Below, piece after piece: positions 10,276-21,810 of a stretch of DNA of 64,000 nt; position 1 is the stretch's first letter, and each line of letters begins with the position of its first letter. The notes beneath the pieces were generated by a model. The model was not told where the DNA came from and ran no database searches. It was given only the letters and a program-made list of their open reading frames with translations. The DNA comes from Setophaga petechia (lineage: Eukaryota; Chordata; Aves; Passeriformes; Parulidae). The stretch spans positions 47,777,844-47,841,843 of the forward strand of contig JANCRA010000003.1 of the NCBI GenBank assembly GCA_024362935.1. Direction: 5' to 3'. Position numbers and translations under genes: made by a program.

Positions 10276-13072
10276 ATGAGGATGATCGAGAGCGTGGACT
10301 CCGTGGTGACCCGGTCCAGCGAGGACCTCTGGGCTGAGATCTGCTCCTGTCTGCCACATCCCGAGCACAAGGACGCTGGCGATGCTTTCACAGACTCCTT
10401 CATGGATTCCTACGCCGAGGGCAGCGGATCGGGTGGCTCTTCCCAACCTGCCCTGAAGCCCTGGGCACCCCTGAAGGACTCAGAGGTGTATTTAGCATCC
10501 CTGGGTGAGTGTCTGCCTGGTGACAGCTCTGTGTTTGTGGTGCCGGTGCTGTGGTCCAAAAGTCTTCCAGTTTAAATACACAGAATCTGAGTAATTTTCT
10601 TCAAGTGCAGCAGTGGAAAGGTGAAGCTCAGTCAGAGCTTCTTCATCTCTGGCACAGAAAGAAACTTTTTATAAAGCAAAAGCTGAAAAAAGATGGTTTT
10701 TACCCTCGGCAATAAGTAGGAGGCTGCACACAGCAACAGAACAGGTGGCAGAAGTGGCTTTTTAAGCTCTTATTTCTGCCAGAACTTTAATCATGCCTTT
10801 GTTGCTGTTTCACAGCACACCAAGTAGTGCAATGAGAGTGATTTATTTTCCAATTTGCATGGAAATTGTGGGAATTCGGTGCCTGTGAGATCTGTGTCAT
10901 CCTGTGTGATTTCATGGGAGCTGAGCAGTAAGTGTGAAAGTTATTAAAACCCCAAACAGGCAGAGCTGGCTGATTGCACAAACCTTATTTCCTTCAGAAG
11001 CATCACCTGAAAAAACCATCTTGTGCATATGTAGGAAAGGAAGCCAGGCAGGCTTGAAATACAGGGAGAAAATTACTTTTAAAATAGAAATTAGTCTTGA
11101 AAAGTTAATTTAACTTACTTTTTGATATAGAAGTCCAGATCCTTCTCTTCTCTCCTTCCAGAAAAAAACCCATAACCAAGGTAATAAAATCCCCTGTTCC
11201 CCTCACAGAGAGAAGACTGATGAGGATCAAAGGCCTGTCCCAGGAGGTGACCTCCAAGGACATGCTGCGCACGCTGTCCCAGGCCAAGAAGGAGTGCTGG
11301 GACAGGTTCCTGCAGGAGAAGTTTGAGGCAGAATGTTATGTTGAGGGCCACGATGCTGATGAGAGGTAACAAGCAAATTAGAGGGAAGGGATCACCACTT
11401 ACCCCTCAAAAGCTGGAAGAAGGTTTTGTCAGGACATTACATAGAAATACCCATTGGGTGGTGCCAGAGGGAACACGAGCACGTAGGGTTTGAGCTCCCA
11501 GTGCTTCTTTCTCATCTTTGCACCCCTCGGACTGCCTGGAAGCACCTGGGACCTACTCAGTGATTTCCCTCCTCACACGTAGGGTAGGGAAGGAATGGAG
11601 CAGAGGAGGGGATGTTCAGTATGTCTCAGATGGGGATTTGGGCTTGGTGCCAGTCCTGGGATGAGATTTCCCTTCCCTGCCTCTCTTACAGTGCTTCTGC
11701 TCTCTCCCCCACTGCCCTCTCACAGGTGATGTCAGAAGTAAGATGGGAGCCCTTTCCCTAAGCAATCTCCCATTCCCAATCACATGGAATGCTCTCCAAA
11801 TTCCTCATTTCTCAGCTGACATTTTTCATGATTGCTTCTGGATGACAAGAAGATTATTTCTCTCCCTTCAAGAAAATCTACTTAAGCCAGAACTATGAAA
11901 AGTAATCCCTGTTTATAAGGAGGTTTCAGATGGTTTCTTTGGTCCCCAAAGAAACCTCAATGCGATTTATGTTTAAAACCAAGCTTTTATGGGCTCTTTC
12001 TGCTGTTTTTAAAGGGTGGGGATGTTATCCATGAAAGAGTTTCAGTCCCTAGAATTTAACTGTGAAGTTCCAGGTCACTCTGAATGGTGCTGAAGTTTTG
12101 AGTCTCACCCACCAATGTAATGAAAGAAGCCTTAACTTTTAAGTGCACTGAATTATGATATTAGAGAGTTGGGATTATATTGGTTTTTTAACCTTCCAGT
12201 GCTATTAATGCTCACACATTTTGAGATATTCTTCCAGCTTTGTTTTTGTTCCCTACCCTTCCCCCCCATATTTCCTGATCTTCATCACCAAGAGGCAGCT
12301 GGGGTATTGGTTTGTTTGATCAAGAGGTTTTTTACTTCCAGCCCAGAAAGCTGGAAACTTCTGGAATCACAGATTGGTTTGGACTGGAAGGGACCTTAAG
12401 GCCCATCCAGTGCCACCCACCTACCCTGGGCAGGGACACCTTCCACTATCCCAGGCTACTCCAAACCCCATCCAGCCTGGCTTTGAACATTTCCAGGGAT
12501 GGGACGGCCACAGCTTCTCTGGGCACCCTGTGCCAGGCCCTCAGCACCCTCACAGGGAAGGAATTCTTTCCATATCCCATCCAACCCTGCCCTCTGTCTG
12601 ATGGAGTTGGAGTCTTTGGCTAGAGAGGCAGAGGAGAACTTCAGGTGTGTAAAGGCTGAAAGGTTTCCTCTGCTGGTCCTTTACACTGAGAGAAATCAGA
12701 GCATAAAACCTGTTCTAACCACACTTTCAAAGGCCCACCTGCAGGGAATGGCTTTGGAGAGTGACAGATCCTGCTTGTCCCTGTGGCACCAGGATCTATC
12801 CACACCAGACCTCACCTGTGGGAATGGGAATACCTGCAGGGGGGCAGGAATTGCCTGTGGAGGCTTTTCCCGTCGCTTCTCCTGTGCGGCTCTGTCCCTC
12901 CCTGGTCTCACGGTGTCCCTTTGCTGTCCCCAGCACGCTGGAGCACCTGAAGCGCTGGCTGCAGCCTGACAAGGTGGCCATCAGCTCCGAGGAGGTGCAG
13001 TGCCTCATCCCGCCCGAGCCGCAGCCGGAGAAGCTGGAGGCCGAGGAGGAGCCTCCGGCTGCCGAGCAGTGA
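10276..13072 (+). CDS. CCDC32: Coiled-coil domain-containing protein 32
   Basis: Three coding exons: 10276-10504, 11209-11365 and 12934-13072 (stop TGA at 13070-13072). GT-AG junctions join to 174 aa; human CCDC32 is about 185. The reading matches human CCDC32 along its length: DLWAEICSCLP near residue 16, KPWAPLKDSEVYLASL, the short helical RRLMRIKGL region, SKDMLRTLSQAKKECWDRFL and TLEHLKRWLQPDKVA, then an acidic Pro/Glu-rich tail. CCDC32 is reported to act in assembly of the AP2 clathrin adaptor, and human loss causes a craniofacial and neurodevelopmental syndrome. The ATG at 10276 lies 9 bases into the exon that starts at 10267. Intron 1 (10505-11208) shows no feature. Intron 2 (11366-12933) holds one CR1 copy. 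It is divergent from PCMTL. Confidence 0.95.
12363..12612 (-). mobile_element. CR1 fragment in CCDC32 intron 2
   Basis: Antisense CR1 3' end: 'ttggactggaagggacctta', a 'gcagggacaccttccacta' block, 'cttctctgggcaccctgtgc' and 'ctgccctctgtctgatgg'. It lies about 320 bp before the last coding exon. Confidence 0.92.
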
Positions 13073-13644
13073 GAGCCCCCGGCCCTGCCCGGGCTGCCTC
13101 TTGTCCCAGCCCCCAGGAAGATGTGCCCAGCCATAGGAATAGCAGGAAGGGGGGCACAGAGCAAATAGTCAGTGATTGAAGAAGTAATTTTTAAAAGAAA
13201 GAGCCCCCAGTGCAACAAATCCCAGCTCTGGACTTCTGCAGGCAGTGGCTGGCACTGGTAGGGACGAGAGGGAGCACCTGTACCAAAACCTCACGTGGAT
13301 CTTCTCCAGCCTGCAGCCACCTCATCATTCCAGCCTGGATGTGGATTGTTTGGAATCCATCAGGAGGCACATTAAACAACAACAACAAAAGCAGTTGTGG
13401 AGAAGCATCAGAAAACATCACGGTCTAGAATAGAGCAGAGAAACCACTGAGCCGCTTTGGTCCTGTCTTTTACCTTTTCATTACTCAGCTGGGCATTTTT
13501 TTCCTCTCCTGCCAAATCCATTTTGGTTGTTTCTCCAGATCTTCACTGTTTCAGTCTGACTTGGCCCCAGGCTGTGCCAGGAAGAAGATGGATATTTCCC
13601 ACCTCTGTGAATTTGGGCCACTGAAGGAAGATCTCACTGCAGTC

Positions 13645-13650
13645 AATAAA
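13645..13650 (+). terminator. CCDC32 poly(A) signal
   Basis: AATAAA about 570 bp past the stop, followed within 20 bp by a GT-rich stretch (ttgatggtgtcattg). A second AATAAA at 14620-14625 could give a longer 3' UTR. Confidence 0.6.
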
Positions 13651-15317
13651 TTGATGGTGTCATTGACATTGTAGCTATTTCACATTCCTCTGTGTAATGT
13701 ACCCCCTAATATCCCACTTTATTGCCCAAAATCTCTATTACAGACTGTAGGGGGAGTATTTTTCCTCTTGTTGGTCGTTTTGTACCTGTTCAGCCTCTCC
13801 AGAAAAAGATCAGATGAGATTCTGTATTGGGAAACCAATAGGGGTAGCCAGGGAGGCTACAAACAACTTGTTTTCATCACAGAATTGCATAGAATTCTCT
13901 GACTTGAAATATATTTACTATTTAATTGGTTTTTTTCACCCTGCTTAACTCTTCAGAGGGTTATTTCCTTTTACTAATCCAAGAATCTGTGATATTGTGC
14001 TGATTTTTCGCTGATCTGTGTGTTCTGCCTCGGCACCAACACTGGGGGTCGGTAGAGGGAAGCAGCACAGTCTGTCAGAGCTTCTTAGGGGGAAATTGTG
14101 GTTCTAGGAGTTAATCCTCGCCGGATTCATGCCATGTTCATTTATGTACCTGTTTGAAAATACTTTTTTAGGAGTAAATTTTTGCTGGAGCCTCCCAGTT
14201 TCCTGTCTCTGTACCCAAAAAGAAGTGCTGCTCTCTTAGTCACCGTGTCACAATTCAGAGGTTGTTCCCACCATCAGCTTCCCTAGTGTAATTCCCACCC
14301 CAGCTCACTCTCAAAAATGTCAGGCTCAGAATTCTCCATTAAAACAATCCCTTGTTTTTTAAACCTTGAGGAATGGGGTGAATCATCTGAGTGCCAGTGA
14401 TGCACAAGCCTCGTGTCTTGCTGGTTTGCTCATTAAATGTCCCTTTTAATTTATCCTTTAACTGTCCTCTGTTATGTTAAGTCTGTGTCCTTGTGCAGAT
14501 CTCTCTCACCTGATGTGACAAAGCTGTGACAAAGATGCAGAATTCTGAGCTGTTCCCAGAAACAGTTTGTGCAGAGAGAGAAAGCAGCAATTTCTCTGTC
14601 CCCAGCCTATTTCCCAGTCAATAAAATTCTTCTTATGGGTAGCAAGCACTGTGAGGATGCTTTATATTATCTTATCTGTTCTTAAACATATTTGAGGAAG
14701 AAATGTACCCAAAAGAACTGTGCTGAAATGATTCCATATCCATATCACCAGGCATTTCCTTTGGAGAAGGGACCTGAGGGAACAGCTCTTATCATTTTAC
14801 TCGTAAAAATAATAACCATTCCAAGATTCTCTGACCTGCTCTATGGAAACATGTGGGGCAAAAGAAAATCCAACTGATCATTGTAAAGGTTGAGCAATAA
14901 TTTCCTTAAATGAATCCCTAATGTAGAGTTAACTTTTTTTCCCCTCCCATATATAATAAATGTAGTTACATAAATATAATTATATATAATTAAATTATAA
15001 CTCAGAGTATAGACTTGAGGTGAGTCTGTACTTAAATCACCATAAAAAAACCCTTTAAAACTTTTTTGCAAAACCGCTGAATCTGTAAATAGGAGTGTGA
15101 TGTGTCCAAGCAATGTTGTTGCACTTGGTGATGACACATGTGATTCGAGTAGCAAGAGCTTTACCTCCCAATATTTGGGTTTATTTTGGGAAAAACAGAC
15201 TGATGAGCTCCTCTGCACCAAACCAACTCTTGCTGGTAAAAGCAGCAACCTCCTTAGGGGTGGGTTTTGCTTCTACATCAACACCAACACCAATCTTCCT
15301 ATGTGTGGAAATAACTC

Positions 15318-15482
15318 CCACAGAGGGAGAATTGTTGAGGCTGGAAAAACCCTCTGGGATCATTGAATCCAAGCCCAGCGCAGCTGAGCCCACCCGTGTC
15401 CCCAAGTGCCACAGCCACATGGCTTTAAAATCCCCCAGGGGCTGGGCACTCTACCCTTGCCCTGGGCAGCCTGTTTTTAACA
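15318..15482 (-). mobile_element. CR1 fragment of a different subfamily
   Basis: Antisense. It carries 'ggctggaaaaaccctctggg', 'atcattgaatccaagccc', 'gtccccaagtgccac' and 'gggcagcctgtttt', typical of avian CR1 subfamilies other than the common type elsewhere in the window. Confidence 0.8.
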
Positions 15483-16001
15483 ATTTAACCCAGAGGGGAC
15501 ATCAGTGACATCTCTGGGACAGAGAAGGGGCCCATCCTCAGTAGCACAGGCAGATTTGCAGCTGTGGTGCCTGGTGGCATCAGGTCCAGGCCATGAAGCA
15601 CAGGCAGATACAGGGAATGACTTTCAGGCAGGATAAATGAGTAAATCACAAAGGAAACAGCAGCCCCTTGCCCCTTTGTACCTTTTAAAGGCATTATTTT
15701 ACATTTTTCTCCGCATGAAGCAGCGTTTCTGCACCCCTGGAAGCCAGTGGAGAGCCCATGTGGTGATGCAGCCCCAGCCTGGCAGGGGTTTGCTTTCAAA
15801 ATGGGGCAGAATAAAGTACCTAACACAATTCACCTGCTGCCTTGTCAGAGCAAGGAGAGGGCAGGGCTGACAGAGCTCTCTGGGCAGCAAGGGTAGACTT
15901 CCATCCATCCAAATGGGAAAAAACGTGGTTCTCCACAAGCTTGAGCTAAAGGAATCAGTCTCACAGAAGCATGAGCTGGCAGCACCCTGTGGTGCTGCTG
16001 A

Positions 16002-16248
16002 GAATCACAGAATTCTAGCATAGTTTGGGGTTGGAAGGGACCTCAAAGCTCATCCAGTTCCACCCTGTGCTGTGGGTAGGGACAATTTCCACTATCCCAG
16101 GCTGCTCCAAGCCCTGTCCAACCTGGCCTTGGACACTGCCAGGGATGGGGCAGCCACAGCTTCTCTGGGCACCTGTGCCAGGGCCTCAGCACCCTCACAG
16201 GGAAGGATTTTTTCCCACTATCCACTCCAAACCTTCCCTCCTAAAGCT
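16002..16248 (-). mobile_element. CR1 fragment
   Basis: Antisense CR1 3' end: 'agaatcacagaattctagca', 'ggttggaagggacctcaaag', 'ctccaagccctgtccaac', 'cttctctgggcacctgtgcc' and a 'cctcacagggaagga' block. Confidence 0.92.
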
Positions 16249-17199
16249 TATGGCCATTAAATATTCCATCATCCTTTGGAATTTACAGGGTCTCAGGGAT
16301 TTTTGGTTATTTCTAAAAACCACCCCTTGACATGGAAAAGAATAAAATTCACAGCAAACTGATTCCTGTCCATCATCTGTACGGGATGGGAGGGACACCA
16401 GGATGCCACAGGAGGGGCCTCCAGCACCTCCAGCTTGTCCATCAGGGTGGGCTGCAGCTTTCAAACCCATCCTTGGGTTTGTATCCCTGAGCCAGGACCT
16501 GGGGCGGGGCAATATGAGCTCTGGGAGTGATTTATTCTGCAGGCTCTGGAGGCAGCAAAGCTGATGTCAAAGAAGGCTTTTCCAGGATGAGCCTGTGCAG
16601 AGGGAAGGGCTCCCAGTGCTGCAGCCAGGTCACCCTGGCCATGGTGCATCTGGGTGTGGATGGGGCCTGTGCCTGCCTTGGACTGGACTCATCATCCTGC
16701 AGTCAGCTCCAAAGCCCAGCTTTCCTCTCAAACCAACCTCTGGCTCTCCTAATCTGATTGTTCTGCTCTTTAAAATTAACAGCAGCTCTCGTCAGGCACT
16801 GATATGGAGACAAAGATGATTTTCTTCCTGCTGATTATTCGACAGGGGTGAGCAGTCTCCTCTTGATCGGCTCAGCCCGCTTTAATAACCAGCCCAGCTC
16901 CATCAGATTGGGATGAATTAATCACCCTCTTGCACCAAAACACTCAATTTTCTGTGGCTGCTCTGCAAATTTCCATTCCTCTTATCCCCCAAAATTCCAG
17001 TGGGTGATCATTATTTATCATTTTCCCTTATTAAAGTAAGGGTACCAGGGTCAGCCTTTCTCATTTGGGGCAATTCACAATGGCTGGACCGCCCTCACCC
17101 CATCCTACACTTGCGCCCCCAGCTGGGCCATCAGCACCCCGGGGCTGGGTGCCCATCACCCTACGGCTGGGCCACCCGAACCCCACTCTGCCCTCACCC

Positions 17200-17760
17200 T
17201 ACTCTGCCCTCACCCCACTTTCCCCCGCTCTTCCCTCGTCCCCGGGCCGGGACCCCCCGACGGGGCGGGCGCTGCCGACTCCGGGAGCTCCGCGGGGTCG
17301 CTGCGCCCGCCCGCCCCGTCCTCTCCGCGCCTTCCCCTCCTTCCCTGCCGGGAGAATGTGCCTGAATCCGGCCCCGAGGGCGAGGGAGGGGCTCCCCGCA
17401 GCCCTCCGGTGCTCCCCGCCGGGCCGGGGGGCGGGATGCGGCTCCACCTGCGGTGGGATGTGCGCGTCCCCCCGGGTACCTGGAACACCGAGCGCCGGGG
17501 GTGGGAACGTCCTGTTCCTCCGGGACTGAAAGGCTCAGGCAGCGGGAAAAAAAAAATAAATAAAGACAAAGCAAGACAACAAAAGCCCCACATCACAAAA
17601 GCCCGGCTGAGATCGGCTGTGCCGGAGTCTCCCGGTGAACACCCTGCGAGGGGAACGCTCCTCCTCATCCTCACGGGAACATCGGCGGGCAGCGGGCGGC
17701 TCCCGGCCCCGAGCACCCCGGACCCCTCGGCAGGTAAGAGCTCCGGACCGGGACAGGGGG
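17200..17760 (+). promoter_or_regulatory. CpG island, probable PRLHR2-like promoter and 5' exon
   Basis: A sharp rise in GC and CpG from about 17200, fading after 17760. It contains a strong plus-strand donor CAG|GTAAGAG with the exon edge at 17733. The next plus-strand gene is the GPCR at 18974, whose upstream region offers an acceptor TTTTTTCTGCCTTAAG ending at 18585. The simplest reading is an untranslated first exon of the receptor gene. A separate non-coding transcript is the alternative. Confidence 0.55.
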
Positions 17761-18973
17761 TCCCGCAGCCACACCCTGGATCCCCCAAACCCCAGCCGGA
17801 GCCGCGGGGTTCAGCATTTATCGGGGAGGGAGCAGGAGCCTGGCGATGCGCACACAGAAGGGCTGGTTTGACTCTCGTGGGTACACGAAGCAGAATTAAA
17901 GAATTTAATTGAGCTTCAGAATTTTCATTCTGTAAGTTAATGAGCATTTTGGCTCCTCAGCTGCAAGTTTCCTGATGGATTTTGTGCTCCTGCCCCAGGC
18001 AGGGCACGGGGACCTGGAGCTGTGGTATCACAGCATGCGCCCTGTGAGTGCAGCTGGGATGTAGAAAACCTCAATATCCCTCGGTTAATTACAAGGTTTT
18101 CTTAATTAATGCTGATTTGACTCTCCACTGGGGGGAAAAGGCTGTCCAGATCCTGGCAAGGGGGATCAAACAATAATTTTTGACAGTGTGGGACTTGAAA
18201 GGAGGGTCCTGAAGGGGAACTCTTAATTTCCATACACTTTCTGCTGGAATACATTTTACCTCATTCCCCCTGAGTGGGTTTGTAGAGGTGCCCAGGGAGC
18301 CAGGCACTCCCTCCTTCCCTCTCTCACATCACAGCAGGAACAGGGAAAGACAGGAGAAGCCAAAGCTCCAAGGGTGATGAGGATATAACCAAGGGGATAA
18401 AAGAACCCAGTGGGATGGGTTGGGGTAGTGTGAGCTGGCTGGGAGAGACACAGGAGTGCAGGGGATGGAAAGAATGCTCCTTTCCCTGCCCAGCCAGGTG
18501 CCATGGGGCTGGTGGGTCAGGGTGGAATTAACTGGGAAAAATAAAAAGCAAGAAATGCAGGAATGTCTCTTTTTTCTGCCTTAAGTCAGCTCAGCTCAGT
18601 TTCCAGGTGGAAACTCTCCATGAGGTTTCTCGAGCTGATTTCTGGGTCCTGCTGCCTGTCCCAAACTGTCAGCTCCCCACAGATCTGTGCTGGCTGCTTC
18701 ACTATTTCACAGCCAGCTTCCCAACTCTCCTCCATGAGACTCTCCTCCATCAGACCAGAGCTCCTCTGTGTCTGTCACAGGGCATCTTCACTCTTAAGCA
18801 AGTCATTTAAACAAGCCAGTAGTGCCTCAGTGCAGGGCTGTGCAAGAGGTCCAGACTTGGGACAGATCCTTCTGCCCAGAAGTTCAGCCCAAATGTATTT
18901 ATGTTCCCTCCAGAGCTCACAGGCTCATCTGTGTTTGAGTTGTGGAGAAACTGCATCTGCCACAGGGGCTCCC

Positions 18974-20059
18974 ATGGCTCAGCTGCCCAATGACTCCTGG
19001 CACAACGACTCAGCCCTGATCTTCACGGGCCTGGACCTGCTCTTGGAGCTGAAGCCACTCTTCATCCCGCTCTATGCCACGCTGGTGGTGGTGGCGTGCA
19101 TCGGGAACCTCTTCCTCATCCTCCTCATCGCCCTCACCAAGAAGCTGCACTGCACCACCAACTTCCTGATCGGGAACCTGGCCGTGGCCGACTTCATCAT
19201 GTGCCTGGCCTGCGTCCCCCTCACCGCGTCCTACGCCTTCGAGGAGCGGGGCTGGCTCTTCGGCATGTTCATGTGCCACTTTGTCACCCTGCTGCAGGCC
19301 GCCACCGTCTTCGTGTCGGTGCTGTCCCTCACGGCCATCGCCATTGACCGCTACGTGGTGGTGGCATACCCCATCCGCAGGCGGATCGGCCGCAGGGCCT
19401 GCGCTGGCCTCGTGGCCTGCATTTGGCTGCTCTCCATCGCGGCCTCCGTGCCCACCTCGCTGCACACCCACTACCTGGACCTCAATGCCATCGGCCACGA
19501 CATGATCATCTGCGAGGAGTTCTGGAAGCACGAGGAGAGGGAGCGGCTGCTGTACTCGTGCCTGATGCTGCTGCTCTCCTACATGCTCCCGCTGCTGGCC
19601 GTGTCCATCTCCTTCTGTGCCATCACCTACCACCTGCGCAGGAGGAACGTGCCGGGCGCCGCCTATCACTGCCGGGACAAGTGGACCAGGACCAAGCACA
19701 AGACCTTCCGGGTGCTCACCATCTCCGTGGTCTGCTTTGCCGTCTGCTGGCTGCCCCTGCAGGTGGTCAACTTCATCCGGGACATCGACGAGGAGTTCAC
19801 CATCCTGGACAAGAGGTACGTCAACGTCATCCAGGTCTCGTGCCACCTGATCGCCATGAGCTCCGCCTGCTACAACCCCTTCATCTACGCCTCCCTCCAC
19901 GACAAGTTCTGGTCCCACCTCAGCAGCTACTTCTACCGCAAGAAGCAGAGCTCCAGGAGCACGTCCTGCAAGGCTTCCCGCTTCAACACCTGCTCCACCC
20001 TGGCTGATGCTCCAACCGGGGCCTCGGACAAGATAGCTTTGCAGTCCAGGTTACCTTAG
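18974..20059 (+). CDS. PRLHR2: Prolactin-releasing peptide receptor-like GPCR
   Basis: An uninterrupted 361-aa class A receptor. Seen: two NDS glycosylation sites near the N-terminus; TM1 about 31-53 with GN at 44-45; NLAVAD in TM2 (Asp 73); conserved Cys 101 and Cys 180 for the extracellular disulfide; DRYVVVAYP at the end of TM3 (125-133); CWLP in TM6 (258-261); NPFIY in TM7 (301-305); and a Ser/Cys-rich tail with possible palmitoylation and phosphorylation sites. Family placement rests on strings shared with human PRLHR: NFLIGNLA, ACVPLT.(S/A)YAFE.RGW.FG, ICEEFW/LCEEFW and LAMSSACYNPFIYA-like text near TM7. Human PRLHR sits on chromosome 10, so this is a paralogue, most like the bird and fish PRLHR2/C-RFa receptor group. 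The ligand would be an RFamide peptide (PrRP or C-RFa). The ATG at 18974 fits family N-terminus length, but the frame stays open upstream to an ATG at 18563. Confidence 0.88.
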   Translation: MAQLPNDSWHNDSALIFTGLDLLLELKPLFIPLYATLVVVACIGNLFLILLIALTKKLHCTTNFLIGNLAVADFIMCLACVPLTASYAFEERGWLFGMFMCHFVTLLQAATVFVSVLSLTAIAIDRYVVVAYPIRRRIGRRACAGLVACIWLLSIAASVPTSLHTHYLDLNAIGHDMIICEEFWKHEERERLLYSCLMLLLSYMLPLLAVSISFCAITYHLRRRNVPGAAYHCRDKWTRTKHKTFRVLTISVVCFAVCWLPLQVVNFIRDIDEEFTILDKRYVNVIQVSCHLIAMSSACYNPFIYASLHDKFWSHLSSYFYRKKQSSRSTSCKASRFNTCSTLADAPTGASDKIALQSRLP

Positions 20060-21448
20060 CCAGAGGACCTTGAGGGATCGGGTTTGCACAGCCCCACATC
20101 CCAAACCACGGCTAGGTCATATCCCTCTATCCCGAATCCTGGCTGGGTGTAGTAGGTGTCCAGTGCTACATTTGGAGCATAGAGGCTTCCCCCCATGGTT
20201 TATGCAGGAGGTGGGTCAGTGTCTGAGCAAGGCAAACACCCATTGTGTAAAAAACTCTTTGGAGAGAGCACATCTTCATTTTAGTAGGATATAGATTGTT
20301 CCTAAGCAACAGGCAGCACTTTGTGCCACGGAAGAGGTCGACTTGCACAGGGAGCCATGAAATTGCTGTGCATTTATCCTTTAAAATTGTGACTTACTGG
20401 TGAGGGGACAATGTAGGACAATGTGCATTCTGCAGGTGCAGATGGGGACACGTGGCTGCTGACAGCAGATGGCTGTTTGGAATGAGTGTGACTTTCATAA
20501 CCTGCTTGGCCTGCTGGAGGAGCTGCCCCCGTAACCAGACAGGGCATCCCAGTTTCTCCAGCCAAAGGTGCAGATGCAGCAGGGCACTGCTGCATGAAGT
20601 CATCACTGCTTTTCATGGCCAAGTAGGACTCAAAAGATCTCATGTGATGAGTTTGCTGGGAATGGTGTCCTAAATTATGCTCCCAGGGAAGTTTAGCTTG
20701 GTGTTTGTCCATGTTCAGGGCCCTGCAGTGGAGGTGGGAATCCCAGTGTCAGGCTGTTCTACCCCAGAAGCTGCTAGATGAAGGGCGGGTTTGCTTGTCA
20801 GTGCTCCTCGGTGTCTGAAGTGCCTCTCTGGCCTCTCAGGCTCGTCTGTGCAAGCAGCACATGCAGAAGGCAGCATCTCCTTACACCCAATTACCATCTA
20901 GGTTTTAACCTCTTGATTTCCCAGGAGAAGCCCTTGGGAACAGTCCACAGGCACCAGCACTCCCACAGGTACCACAGCTCAGAGCCATGGCAGCTCCCAG
21001 CTGCCCTGCTCTGTGGGTCCGAGCCATGACCTCCCACTGCTCCTTGTGCCCAAGGACAGGACTTCAAAACCCCCAGCAACAGATCCTCAGCCCTGCACAG
21101 AACCTGCCCATGGCACTGGCCAGCATCCCTGCTTCTGCCAGCAGCTGGGGAGCATCCAGTGCAGACACAGCTGGCTGGGCCCCAACAGGATCCCTCATCC
21201 ACTCCCCTTACACCCACCCACCAGCTCACTCACCTTCCTGCTGAGGCCCTCATGGTGGCCCTAGAAGGGATCATGATCATTTGTGGGGTGACCAGCAGAG
21301 ACAGGGACCCATCCAAGGTTGTGCCAGGGACTCTGTCGTGCTGCCTCAGAGCAGCTCCCTCCTCAGCTTCCTGCAGCTCCCCTGGGCCTGGGGCCGCTCA
21401 TCCCAGAGGACCCAAGCAAGGCAGAAGGTCCCTGTTTGTCCTTCCTGT
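20060..21448 (+). other. Probable 3' UTR of the PRLHR2-like gene
   Basis: No coding region is recognised between the stop and the first good plus-strand poly(A) signal. The length of about 1.4 kb is plausible for a neuropeptide receptor. Short ORFs on both strands have no recognisable content. Confidence 0.4.
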
Positions 21449-21454
21449 AATAAA
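21449..21454 (+). terminator. Candidate poly(A) signal for the PRLHR2-like gene
   Basis: AATAAA followed within 30 bp by a TG-rich stretch (ggctgtgtgtgtgtgtg at about 21468-21487), a typical downstream element. Confidence 0.5.
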
Positions 21455-21599
21455 GGCTTCAAGAGCTTGGGCTGTGTGTGTGTGTGTTGGTGTGAATCCC
21501 ACAAAACCCAGAAACCCTTGACTGCAGCTCAGCCACATCCCAGGAACATGCCAGCTTGCATGTGCACTGTCCCAGTCCTGGGCAGTGGCAGATCCTTGG

Positions 21600-21810
21600 G
21601 GGTAAAGCTGGGATTAGTGTTGGACCAAGTTGCTCCAAGCCCCATACAGACTGGCCTTGGACACTTCCAGGGATGGAGCAGCCACAGCTTCTCTGGGCAA
21701 CCTGTACAAGAGCCTCACCATCCTTGGAGCCAAGGATTTCTTCCCAGTATCCCATTTAACCCTGCCCTCTGTCTGACTGAAACCATTTCCCCTTGTCTGG
21801 TCACTGCTGG
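21600..21810 (-). mobile_element. CR1 fragment
   Basis: Antisense CR1: 'gttgctccaagccccata', 'ccttggacacttccaggga', 'cttctctgggcaacctgt', 'ctgccctctgtctgactg' and a 'ccccttgtctggtcactgc' end. The 3' terminal hairpin region is missing. Confidence 0.88.

Larger units (their letters stand above)
13651..17190. other. Intergenic spacer CCDC32 / PRLHR2-like
   Basis: No coding region recognised. It holds two antisense CR1 copies (15318-15482 and 16002-16248) and an A/T-rich stretch near 14940-15000. A short A/T-rich stretch with ATTAATCA and TTTAATAA motifs at about 16860-16960 could be a non-coding conserved element, but this cannot be judged from one genome. Confidence 0.5.

Noticed and set aside
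19010..19918. 302-codon open frame antisense to the receptor gene
   Set aside because: A shadow of the GC-rich receptor coding sequence; composition (Gly, Glu, His, Val repeats) is typical of a reverse-complement frame.
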